From Verrucomicrobiaceae bacterium (GTDB lineage: Bacteria; Verrucomicrobiota; Verrucomicrobiia; Verrucomicrobiales; Verrucomicrobiaceae), in the NCBI GenBank assembly GCA_024232965.1, contig JACKQF010000001.1:558001-622000 (forward strand): 64,000 nt of DNA, in the 5' to 3' direction. Position numbers and translations under genes: made by a program. This document shows positions 18,231-25,950 of this stretch, one piece after another (position 1 is the first letter of the stretch; every line of letters starts with the position of its first letter). A model generated the notes under the pieces. That model had not been told where the DNA came from, made no database searches, and saw only the letters and a program-made list of their open reading frames with translations.

Positions 18231-18581
18231 TCAGGCATTGATCAGCAACTGGCTGTCGTCCAAGAAAGTCGCTGCAACACTATTGAGAAAGTCCACTCCT
18301 CGGCCCGCGTATGGAGGACGACGAGGGTGGTGTCTTTGAAAAACCGTGCGAGCACAAAGACCCCGTCAAATCCGAACCAGACGGACTGGGCATTACGGTC
18401 GCCGGTGGAAAGTGGTCGCGGCATCCTCAACGGCTTGGATGATGCGTTCCGCCCGGAATTCCTCGAATGGCAGGAGGCTGGTGAGCAATTGACGGCGCCA
18501 ACCGAGACAGATGCCGCTGACGGCACCAGCGTGGGCAGCCGCTCCAGGGCACTGCGGAAGAGGAGTAATGGTTGCAGGCAT
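18231..18581 (-). pseudogene. Roadblock/LC7-like protein gene broken by two compensating frameshifts
   Basis: From the ATG at 18581 the protein reads sensibly ('GAVSGICLGWRRQLLTS', 'FRAERIIQAVEDAATTF') until an in-frame TAA near 18393. The reading continues one frame over ('AQSVWFGFDGVFVLARFF', 'TTLVVLHTRAE') from about 18415 to 18300. It then returns to the first frame ('GVDFLNSVAATFLDDSQL') and stops at 18231. This needs one extra base near 18415 and one missing base near 18297. The joined product of about 116 residues has the pattern of small roadblock/LC7 (MglB-like) GTPase-partner proteins; that family call is an inference. It lies 9 bp behind the 18591-18917 gene on the same strand. Confidence 0.6.
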
Positions 18582-18590
18582 GATGATGGA

Positions 18591-18917
18591 TCAGGCTTCC
18601 TCTGTGTTGATTGTTCCGAGTAGTTCAAACAGCAATGCCTGCTGGCCGATCCGCGCGCCAGCACCGGTCGCATTGGAACCCACATCGGGTCCATCGAGTC
18701 GGTAGAGGACGGCGAAATCTGCCTCTTGGACCGCTCCCATCCAGGCCCCCTTCAGATTCATTGCCTGTCCTAGCTTCGTGCCAAAGTGCCGCAGTCCCTG
18801 GAAGTCTGCCGCAAAAGCATCCACGGCGCCCTGATCTTCATCAGAACTGATCTCGCCATTCTCCATATCAAAAAACTGGAGCGGCACGGCATCGTCGGAA
18901 GGGGATTGTTCACTCAT
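18591..18917 (-). CDS. Hypothetical protein upstream of roadblock-like gene
   Basis: A 108-residue acidic protein of no recognised family. It begins 'MSEQSPSDDAVPLQFFD' and contains 'FGTKLGQAMNLKGAWMG' and 'GPDVGSNATGAGARIGQQ'. There is no signal peptide or membrane segment. The frame is open another 61 codons upstream (to 19100), but that part looks non-coding and the ATG at 18917 is the more natural start. It lies 9 bp before the broken roadblock-like gene, so the two were probably one operon. Partnership with a GTPase-regulating protein is a guess based only on that neighbour. Confidence 0.6.
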   Translation of the reverse strand: MSEQSPSDDAVPLQFFDMENGEISSDEDQGAVDAFAADFQGLRHFGTKLGQAMNLKGAWMGAVQEADFAVLYRLDGPDVGSNATGAGARIGQQALLFELLGTINTEEA

Positions 18918-19519
18918 AAGCAACAAATGGAACCATGTGTCAGCCTCTTTGGTCTCAAAAACGTTGAATGAAGGCAAGACAATTCGGTTCGAGTTCAATC
19001 GATTTCGGGGATTTCCGTCCAGGTAGGTGGCGAGTTTTGCCTCTGCAGATTCTTGGATTCGGACCTGAATCGCCGAGTCGAAAAAGCACAAACTCTCCAT
19101 TCTTGCCCCCGATTGTTGATAGGCCGAAATCGGGTTCGAAGTATCCTTTGACCTTGCTAATTGCGGTGCGGTGAGCCTGGAGGTGTAGGGATGGACTTCA
19201 GATGGCTGTGGTAGGCTCAGAAGCTGGACTGTAAGGTCCCAATTTTGGGAATGCTCCGCGATGGAAGCTTTCAGAGAGCGGTTCGGTAGCCATCAATCTG
19301 GCCAGATCGGAAGCAAGCTCGGTTGAAAATGGTGACTTTCAATCGGCGACTACCTGGTTGCGTCCTTTCGTGTGACGTTGTCCTAGCGATCGATCGCACA
19401 GGAGAGATTCAAGAAGCTATCTCGAGATACTGACGCTGTTTAGGCGCTTCTTTCTCCAGACCACATCGAATGAGTGACAAAGAAAGGTTGGTGACGACTT
19501 GGGGCGCACAGTGAGCAGA

Positions 19520-19533
19520 GGGGACCGGTCCCC
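19520..19533. repeat. Perfect 14-bp palindrome GGGGACCGGTCCCC
   Basis: A fully symmetric GC-rich sequence in the gene-free stretch before the ruined PEP-CTERM genes. It could be a protein-binding site or hairpin. There is no T-run after it, so it does not look like a terminator. Confidence 0.5.
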
Positions 19534-19669
19534 GTGGCTTGTAAACTATGGTGGAGAGTATCCTTGGTTAGGTTGTGGAAGCGGTAAAAACTGATCCCAA
19601 ATAAGAAGGCGGCGTAAAAAGAAAAATATCGATAGGTTTGTAAGACTTGGGTAAGAGACCAGAAAACAA

Positions 19670-19697
19670 TTGACGCAGCTAAGTGTGAAATTATATT
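19670..19697 (+). promoter_or_regulatory. Candidate promoter of the first PEP-CTERM remnant
   Basis: TTGACG (19670-19675) and TATATT (19692-19697) are 16 bp apart, a good sigma-70-like match. The first ATG (19706) is only 9 bp after the -10, so a transcript from here would be nearly leaderless. Confidence 0.4.
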
Positions 19698-19705
19698 CGT
19701 TATAT

Positions 19706-20470
19706 ATGAAAACTATTGCACTAACGATTGTAGGCTTTCGTTTTGATGGTCAGCCCTGCTGAGTCCGCTCCGGTGACCATTCAAAACGCGTCGTTCGAAT
19801 CACCATCTGGTAGTGCCCTAATGGCTTGTTTGACAGCTCCAGTGGAAATATTGGCAGTTGGAACTATCAGCGGACCGGATTGCTGGCTCAAACGCTAACA
19901 GACGTCTCATTTCAATCGAGTGCGCTGGCTACTTCAGGTTCAAACGTGGCAACCTTCGATTTCGCTTCAGCGCTGGAGGTGTCTCTCTGTCCCAGACATT
20001 GGTGTGTCACTCCTTCCGAATACCCTTTACACTCTTCTTTGATGCAGATCAGTATTCTGCGGTCAATCTTTTGACGAGTGCGAGCGTGTCTCTCCTGTCG
20101 GGAGGTTGGCAGTGGCAACTCTTAGTGACAGCACTTTTGTCGCTGCTTGATGGCACAAACGGACTTTCCAAGTCATGCTTCAGTATCAAACCGGACCGAT
20201 GTGCCGGTGGAAATGTTGAATTCTGTTCACCGTTGGTGGGGTCGCTCAGGTATTGGGTGCCGGGTTGGTGATCGACAATTTGCGTGGACGCGACCACTTT
20301 TCGTCATCTCCAGCTCCGTGGTCTCACCGGTTGCCACATCAACTATGTGCCGACGTCAGACCCGCAATCATCGTTCCCGAGACCAAGCGCTGCTCTTATG
20401 GTTATGGGTTCAGCCCTTTGTCTTTGAGGCGATTTCGGCAGGGCGTTTGCCCGTCAAAATGCCTTCCGTA
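19706..20470 (+). pseudogene. PEP-CTERM secreted protein, copy 1, multiple frameshifts
   Basis: Protein-like pieces appear in changing frames in one direction: a start 'MKTIALTIVG' (frame of 19706); 'SAPVTIQNASFESPSG' (frame of 19746); 'GLFDSSSGNIGSWNYQRTG' and 'LATSGSNVATFDFASAL' (frame of 19826); 'LFFDADQYSAVNLLTSASVS' (frame of 19858); 'VLGAGLVIDNLR'; and near 20380 a degraded sorting motif reading VPE then 'PSAALMVMGSALCL' one frame over, followed by an Arg-rich end. Joined, this gives a signal peptide, a beta-rich body and a PEP-CTERM tail, as in exosortase-sorted surface proteins. At least six single-base shifts are needed. The same layout recurs in the tandem copy downstream. Confidence 0.7.
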
Positions 20471-20521
20471 AGTGGAAAGTTAGGAAGAACCGGAGCCATA
20501 AAATGCCCTAATCACAAGTAT

Positions 20522-21335
20522 ATGAAAATCATGAAAGCGCATTCTTGGTTGGCTCATTGTTGTTGGCAAATTCACTGTCGGCAACTCCGGTGCCGCTGCA
20601 AAACGCTTCTGTTCGAGTCTCCAACGGGAACTCTCCGAACGGCCTTTTGATCGCCTGACGGCGCTATCGGGGCATGGAGTTACACGCGGTCCGGAGTTTT
20701 ACCGCAAACGCTGACCAATGTGGCCTTCGTCCTGAGTTTGCTAGCGACGGATGGCTCAAACGTCGCAGATCTGTCATTTGTGGTAGCTGCGGTTGGTGGG
20801 CTCTCACCTACCAGGACACTGGAGCCGTTGGCTTCCAGACACAATCTATACCCTCACTTTCGATGCCGACCAGCTTTCGACAGTGTCGTTGCCTCTGGCG
20901 CAAGCGTTTCCGATGGGTGGTGTTGCCGGTAGCAAGCTGAGTGATGCAAGTTTGTTCGGCCTATTGACGGGCGGGGTGCTGAATGAAGTCTCTCCTTTCT
21001 ACGGTAGCGTTGCGCCAACGGGAAATTTGGGAGTTCGATTCACTATAGGAGGGATCGCAGATGTCCTCGGAGCTGGGTTAGTGGTTGATAACGTGAGACT
21101 GGATGCGACTCCGAATCCAGTTCCGGAGCCCAGCACGGCATTCCTTGCTGGATTGGCGGCCCTTCAGTTATTCAAAAGAAGGCGTGTCGTTGTCCTCGAA
21201 CTCAGGTTCCGTGGCTGTGCCAAGCATGAGTCGTTGCACTCAGCGACCACGAATGAATGCTTCATTACTTCTCAGGCGCAACCGGAAGAGGTGGTTGTGC
21301 CTGTGGTAGGTAGGCTGCGGCAAGGTCAATCTTGA
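20522..21335 (+). pseudogene. PEP-CTERM secreted protein, copy 2, frameshifted N-terminal half
   Basis: A paralogue of the preceding remnant. The first half is split over frames: 'GSLLLANSLSATPVPLQNAS', then 'NVAFVLSLLATDGSNVADLS' (frame of 20720), then 'LTYQDTGAVGF'. From about 20835 the frame of 20793 stays open and reads well: 'PDTIYTLTFDADQLSTVS', 'SLFGLLTGGVLNE', 'GVRFTIGGIADVLGAGLVV', ending in an intact PEP-CTERM signal 'VPEPSTAF' with a hydrophobic stretch and 'FKRRR' near 21183. The open frame runs on to 21335, but the part after the Arg cluster is probably not native. Shared blocks with copy 1 (Q-N-A-S-F/V, TLTFDADQ versus TLFFDADQ, VLGAGLVxDN) show a tandem duplication before decay. 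Confidence 0.72.
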
Positions 21336-21453
21336 ATCTCCAGGCCACGGACTCGTCCGGGAGGTCGGGTGCCCGTTTGAAGGTGATCGTGATGCTGCAT
21401 TCGTCCCGCCGAATGCGATTGGGCATGGCGTAGCGGGCCGTCATGGTGGCGGA
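21265..21453 (-). pseudogene. Detached C-terminal end of the polysaccharide deacetylase
   Basis: Just past the deacetylase stop, the same frame resumes coding-like sequence from 21444 ('MTARYAMPNRIRRDEC', 'ITITFKRAPDLPDESVAWRF') and stops at 21265. Between about 21484 and 21449 the sensible reading is one frame over ('GIGQVPVQFDP'). One extra base near 21484 and one missing G near 21450 restore a single protein running on as 'FDPATMTARYAM'. The deacetylase is therefore probably about 60 residues longer than its present stop allows. Confidence 0.65.
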
Positions 21454-22644
21454 TCAAACTGCACTGGCACCTGCCCAATTCCGGCGAATCCTCATCGAGA
21501 CGCTTTCAGGAACGATGGTGCCAATTCCTGCAAGCCTTGCTTCGATGAGTGGTTGGCGCTCCGTGATCGTAGTGTCGGGACGGGGATAGAGATCAACGAG
21601 AGGCTTGCCATCGGGAGTTGTCGCATCCGTACGGAGTGCGCGGCTAGAGCCGATTTCCCCTCGGCCCCGGAAACTTGTAGCCAGCTTGAAGTTGGTATCG
21701 TTGTCGCCGTGAATGATGTAGCGGCCGAGTTCCCCAAGAGGCGTTTCCCAGGTCACTTTCTGCCCGTTCACGGTCACCTGTGTTTCGTAACCAAGCTGGT
21801 GACCAGTTTGGAGGATGGCCTGGTCGTAGTTGCCATACGGATAGGCGAAGGAGGTGACAGGAATCTTCAGGTGTTCTTCGAGGAAGTCCTTGGAATCTTT
21901 GAACTCACTGATTAACCAGAGTTGCTGCTCCGCATCACTGCGCTTGGTCTTTTTCCTCAGGCTGTCGTGGCTGACGCTATGGCTGCCAACACTGCATAAT
22001 CCTGTGTCCATCATCTCCTTGAGTTGGACCCAGGTCATGGAGCGTCCGCCAATGTTGACGTACTTTTTGTAGAGATAGACAGTGAAGGGAAAGCCCAACT
22101 CCTTCAGGACGGGATAGGCATAGGTGTAGACCCCGACCCAACCGTCGTCCATCGTGATGACAATGCATTCCTCGGGGAGGTTTTTTCTGCCATTCCGCCA
22201 CTCAAGCACATCGTTGAGAGGAACGACTGGAATCTTGGAGTCCTTAATCGCCTGCATTTGCTCCCGGAACTTGGTGGCATTGATGAGCATGGCGTCACCA
22301 CCACGATCCCGAAAATCGTGGTAACCGAGAATGGACACGATGGAGGACCGGTTGAGTTCAAAGGGGATGGCCTTGGGCGCAGCGTCGTCTTCCGGGGCCG
22401 AGGCATCGAATAACTTGGGGTCAGCCAAGGCTGCATTCAGCTTTTCTTCCTCCGCTGTCAGCACAGGCTCCTGCACGGTAGGTGCGGGTTCAACTCCGGC
22501 AGTTTGGGCAAGGCGTTGGAGCTTTTCCTTGATGCGGGAACACCCCGTCTGCACCGCCAGCAAGCTGGTGATGAGCATCAGAAAACAAAGAAAGCGTGTC
22601 TGCGGGAATCGGCACAAGATGGCGCGCAGGGAGGACAAGATCAT
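21454..22644 (-). CDS. Polysaccharide deacetylase (NodB/CE4) lipoprotein, 3' end frameshifted
   Basis: A 396-residue protein with a lipoprotein signal (hydrophobic stretch then 'LLAVQTGC'), so it is probably anchored to a membrane facing the periplasm. The NodB domain spans about residues 100-300: metal-site Asp pair in 'ITMDDGWVG' and the His pair in 'GSHSVSHDSL', followed by 'SFAYPYGNYD'. The family removes N- or O-acetyl groups from polysaccharides such as peptidoglycan or chitin-like glycans. The substrate is unknown. The last dozen residues ('RRNWAGASAV') are probably out of frame (see 21265-21453). A GTG at 22659 is an alternative start. It is divergent from nadE, with 56 bp between the ATG starts. 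Confidence 0.82.
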   Translation of the reverse strand: MILSSLRAILCRFPQTRFLCFLMLITSLLAVQTGCSRIKEKLQRLAQTAGVEPAPTVQEPVLTAEEEKLNAALADPKLFDASAPEDDAAPKAIPFELNRSSIVSILGYHDFRDRGGDAMLINATKFREQMQAIKDSKIPVVPLNDVLEWRNGRKNLPEECIVITMDDGWVGVYTYAYPVLKELGFPFTVYLYKKYVNIGGRSMTWVQLKEMMDTGLCSVGSHSVSHDSLRKKTKRSDAEQQLWLISEFKDSKDFLEEHLKIPVTSFAYPYGNYDQAILQTGHQLGYETQVTVNGQKVTWETPLGELGRYIIHGDNDTNFKLATSFRGRGEIGSSRALRTDATTPDGKPLVDLYPRPDTTITERQPLIEARLAGIGTIVPESVSMRIRRNWAGASAV

Positions 22645-22700
22645 TTCTTGCTCTACCACAACGCTTCTGGAAATGCCAAAGAATTGTGCTAGTCTCAGCG

Positions 22701-24683
22701 ATGCCGAAGCCCGCCTCCCAACCCGTATCGCCCGTCACTGCTCAGCAACGTGAGTTGCACGGAGTCGTCCGCTTGGCGGCGCTGTCTCCACAGCTCACAC
22801 TGGGCAATGTGGACGTAAATGTGCAGGCAATTTTGGCGGCGGCGAGTCCGCTGGTTTTTGATCAAGGTGCGCGTGTAATCGTTTGCCCAGAGCTTTGTTT
22901 GACCGGCTACAGCTGTGCCGATCTTTTTTATCTGCCTGCACTGCGTGACGCTGCACTCGGCGGACTGTGCGACTTGGCGGAGGCTACGGCAGAATGGCAG
23001 GCGGTGTTGATCGTCGGCCTGCCTCTCGAGGTGCAGGACCGCTTGTACAACGTCGCCGCCGTCATCGCAGGCGGGGAGATACTCGGCATTGTGCCCAAAA
23101 CGCATCTGCCGAATTCGGGCGAGTTTTATGAACGGCGCTGGTTCTCTCCGGCATCGACTGCGATGCAGGATACCGTCATGGTCCGAGGCGTTGAGGTGCC
23201 CTTTGGGACGGACTTGATCTTTGAATCCCTCGACATGAAGGGCCTGCGCATTGGGGTGGAAATCTGTGAGGATCTTTGGAGCGTCATTCCGCCGTCAAGC
23301 CCTGCCGCCTTGGCCGGCGCGACGGTGCTCGTTAACCTGTCTGCGAGCAATGAACTTCTGGGCAAGGCACCGTATCGACGCGTCCTCGTGTCCCAGCAGT
23401 CCGCGCGTTGCTTGTCGGCTTATGTCTATGCGGGAGCGGGGGCAGGGGAGTCGAGCACGGACTTGGTGTTCGGCGGGCACTGCCTCATCGCGGAAAACGG
23501 TGTGATCCTGGGTGAAACAGATCGGTTTGGTTTTGAGTCAACGAGTACGGTCGCCGATGTAGATTTGCAATGGCTCACCCACGACCGAATCCAGAGCGCT
23601 GCCTTTCGCGACGAAGCTCAGGTTGTGGCGTATCGGCGCATCCTTTTTGAACTAGGTGACTGGGAAAAGATGCCATCGTCACTGGATTTGTGTCGCCGCA
23701 TTGATGCCCGCCCTTTTGTGCCCTCGGCAGCAAAGGATCGTGCGGAGGTGTGCAGAGAGATTTTTGCCATTCAAGCGACCGGACTGGCTCGCCGACTAAA
23801 GGCAGCGCATGCCAAGACGGCGGTGCTTGGCCTCTCTGGAGGTCTGGATTCGACCCTGGCTCTGTTGGTCATTTTAGACGCACTAAAGCGGGCAGGAATG
23901 CCTGCTGATGCAGCGCTCGCAATCACAATGCCCGGCTTCGGAACGACTGACCGCACGAAGAGCAACGCCGAAAAACTCGCAGAAGCACTGGGTGTGCCGC
24001 TTCGGACGATCCTGATCCGTGCGGCGGTGGAGCAGCACTTTGCAGATATCCATCACTCCGCAGATCGCCACGACGTGGTCTATGAAAACTCCCAGGCGCG
24101 CGAACGGACGCAGATCCTCATGGATGTCGCCAATCAGACCGGCGGCATCGTCGTTGGCACCGGTGATTTGTCTGAGGCAGCGCTTGGATGGTGCACCTTC
24201 AATGGCGATCAGATTTCGATGTATCATGTGAATGCAGGTGTGCCAAAAACCTTGGTCAGCTACCTTATCGAATGGTGCGCAGACGAGCTCCATAAAGACG
24301 CTGCGGGCGAAATTCTACACGACATTATCGATACGCCGATCACGCCGGAACTACTCCCGCTCGGCAAGGATCAGAAGCTCCAGCAAAAGACAGAGGACAC
24401 CGTCGGTCCATACGAATTGCACGACTTTTTCCTGTTTCATCTCGTGCGCAGGGCGTCTTCAGTGGCGAAGTTGCGCTGGTTGGCGGGCATTGTATTTGCT
24501 GGGAAGTATGCAGACGCGGAAATCGAAAAGTGGCTGACACTGTTTCTGCGCCGCTTTGCCCAAAATCAGTTCAAGCGCTCCGTCATGCCGGACGGGCCAA
24601 AGGTTGGCTCCGTAGCATTGTCACCGCGTGGCGATTGGCGGATGCCAAGTGACCTGCCCGGCGTAGCACCGCTGGATTCGTGA
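22701..24683 (+). CDS. nadE: Glutamine-dependent NAD+ synthetase
   Basis: A 660-residue two-domain enzyme that makes NAD+ from deamido-NAD+ using ATP and ammonia released from glutamine. The N-terminal nitrilase-like glutaminase domain (about 20-290) shows the Glu-Lys-Cys triad: Glu64 in 'CPELCLTGY', Lys133 in 'PKTHLPN' and Cys189 in 'EICEDLW'. The C-terminal synthetase domain has the ATP-pyrophosphatase P-loop 'LSGGLDST' at about 378, 'GTGDLSEAALGWCT' and the C-terminal 'QNQFKRS'. Length fits the long bacterial NadE. The frame is open further upstream, but the ATG at 22701 matches the expected N-terminus. It is convergent with the next gene, 3 bp away. Confidence 0.95.
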   Translation: MPKPASQPVSPVTAQQRELHGVVRLAALSPQLTLGNVDVNVQAILAAASPLVFDQGARVIVCPELCLTGYSCADLFYLPALRDAALGGLCDLAEATAEWQAVLIVGLPLEVQDRLYNVAAVIAGGEILGIVPKTHLPNSGEFYERRWFSPASTAMQDTVMVRGVEVPFGTDLIFESLDMKGLRIGVEICEDLWSVIPPSSPAALAGATVLVNLSASNELLGKAPYRRVLVSQQSARCLSAYVYAGAGAGESSTDLVFGGHCLIAENGVILGETDRFGFESTSTVADVDLQWLTHDRIQSAAFRDEAQVVAYRRILFELGDWEKMPSSLDLCRRIDARPFVPSAAKDRAEVCREIFAIQATGLARRLKAAHAKTAVLGLSGGLDSTLALLVILDALKRAGMPADAALAITMPGFGTTDRTKSNAEKLAEALGVPLRTILIRAAVEQHFADIHHSADRHDVVYENSQARERTQILMDVANQTGGIVVGTGDLSEAALGWCTFNGDQISMYHVNAGVPKTLVSYLIEWCADELHKDAAGEILHDIIDTPITPELLPLGKDQKLQQKTEDTVGPYELHDFFLFHLVRRASSVAKLRWLAGIVFAGKYADAEIEKWLTLFLRRFAQNQFKRSVMPDGPKVGSVALSPRGDWRMPSDLPGVAPLDS

Positions 24684-24686
24684 TTT

Positions 24687-25826
24687 CTAAAGCTTGAAAC
24701 TGGTGACGCCGTCAATCACGCGGGCGAATTCCGCATCGGACATCGAGCAGTAAAACGGAAGGCGTAAGAGTCGGTCGCTGATGTCCTCCGTGACGTCGCA
24801 GCAACTGGCGCGATGGGCGATCGATGTCGCATACGTCGATTTGTGCAGTGGGAGGTAATGGAAGACGGCCCAAATTTGGAGCTTCTTGAGATGCTCGATC
24901 AGTGCCGAGCGGAAAGATAGGCTCGGAGTGATGAGGTAATACATGTGCCAAGCCTGCTGGCAATGGGCAGGAATGTAGGGCTGGTCCACGTGTTTATCTT
25001 GGCACCACTGTTTGAGCGCCTCGTCATAGGCGTGCCAGAGGGCTTCACGCCGCTGCTGGATGACCTGCCAGCACTCAAGTTGTCCGTAGAGAAAAGCAGC
25101 CAGCACATCGCTCATCACATAACTGGAGCCGATATCAACCCAGCTGTACTTATCCACTTGGCCGCGGAAAAAATTCGCTCTGTTGGTGCCCTTCTCGCGA
25201 ATGACTTCCGCGCGCTCAATGAGATCAGGCCGATTAATGAGCAATGCGCCGCCCTCGCCACAAGTGATATTCTTGGTCTCGTGGAAGCTTTGGGTTCCAA
25301 GGGCACCCATCGTGCCGAGCCAACGGCCCTTGTATTTGCCGAATAGGCCATGAGCATTGTCCTCAACGACCGCAATGTCGTGAGCCTCTGCAATTTGGCA
25401 AATTTCATCCATCTCGCAGCCGACTCCAGCATAGTGAACGGGCACAATCGCCCGCGTTTTGGAGGAGATGAGCTGGGGTAAGAGACTCTCATCAAGATTT
25501 AAGGTGTCGCGGCGAATGTCGCAAAAAACGGGGACCGCTCCGCGCAAAACGAAGGCATTGATCGAGGAGACAAATGTGTAGCTGGGCACGATGACTTCGT
25601 CTCCGGGTTTGATGTCCAGCAGCAAGGCGGACATTTCCAAAGCATGGGTGCAGGATGTGGTCACCAGTGCCTTTTTGACTGAGAGCACATCCTCAAGTAG
25701 CGCCTGACACCTGCGAGAAAACTGCTGATCGCCAGCGATCTGGCCGCTAGAGACACTACGGGTCACATAGTCGATCTCCTTGCCCGCGAGGGTGGAGTTG
25801 TTGAATGGTATGCGAGCAGGAAGCAT
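24687..25826 (-). CDS. wecE: dTDP-4-amino-4,6-dideoxygalactose transaminase (WecE/RffA type)
   Basis: A 379-residue PLP aminotransferase of the DegT/DnrJ/EryC1/StrS family. It converts dTDP-4-keto-6-deoxy-glucose to dTDP-4-amino-4,6-dideoxy-galactose (Fuc4N precursor) with glutamate as amino donor. The PLP lysine is Lys185 in 'SFHETKN'. Stretches 'PGDEVIVPSYTFVSS', 'FVLRGAVPVF', 'VPVHYAGVGCEMD' and 'REKGTNRANFFRGQVDKYSW' are nearly diagnostic for WecE/RffA over other family members. The ATG at 25826 is preferred to an open extension upstream. It opens the surface-glycan locus but is divergent from the rest. Confidence 0.9.
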   Translation of the reverse strand: MLPARIPFNNSTLAGKEIDYVTRSVSSGQIAGDQQFSRRCQALLEDVLSVKKALVTTSCTHALEMSALLLDIKPGDEVIVPSYTFVSSINAFVLRGAVPVFCDIRRDTLNLDESLLPQLISSKTRAIVPVHYAGVGCEMDEICQIAEAHDIAVVEDNAHGLFGKYKGRWLGTMGALGTQSFHETKNITCGEGGALLINRPDLIERAEVIREKGTNRANFFRGQVDKYSWVDIGSSYVMSDVLAAFLYGQLECWQVIQQRREALWHAYDEALKQWCQDKHVDQPYIPAHCQQAWHMYYLITPSLSFRSALIEHLKKLQIWAVFHYLPLHKSTYATSIAHRASCCDVTEDISDRLLRLPFYCSMSDAEFARVIDGVTSFKL

Positions 25827-25950
25827 GAACCGCCATGCTGACACAGCGCTGAATTTGACGCAAGGAATGTGCTTGCCAATTTTGGAAGGGAGAAAGTGGT
25901 TGCAATGCTTTGCCAAGGCAGGTTGAATCGCTCATTCCGAATCTTCCGCT

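Larger units (their letters stand above)
18918..19705. other. Long stretch without a recognisable gene
   Basis: About 790 bp with no convincing coding sequence on either strand. It holds an inverted repeat CCCGATT/AATCGGG (19108-19114 with 19128-19134), a perfect palindrome at 19520-19533, and an AT-rich 3' end that carries a promoter-like site before the first PEP-CTERM gene remnant. Confidence 0.6.

Noticed and set aside
18242..18694. 150-codon minus-strand open frame taken as one protein
   Set aside because: Only its last 45 residues look like real protein, and they belong to the frameshifted roadblock-like gene; the first part is a shadow of the gene at 18591-18917.
19706..21335. Programmed frameshifting as explanation for the PEP-CTERM remnants
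   Set aside because: Many shifts in both directions without slippery sites or conserved stimulatory structures; decay or sequence error is simpler.
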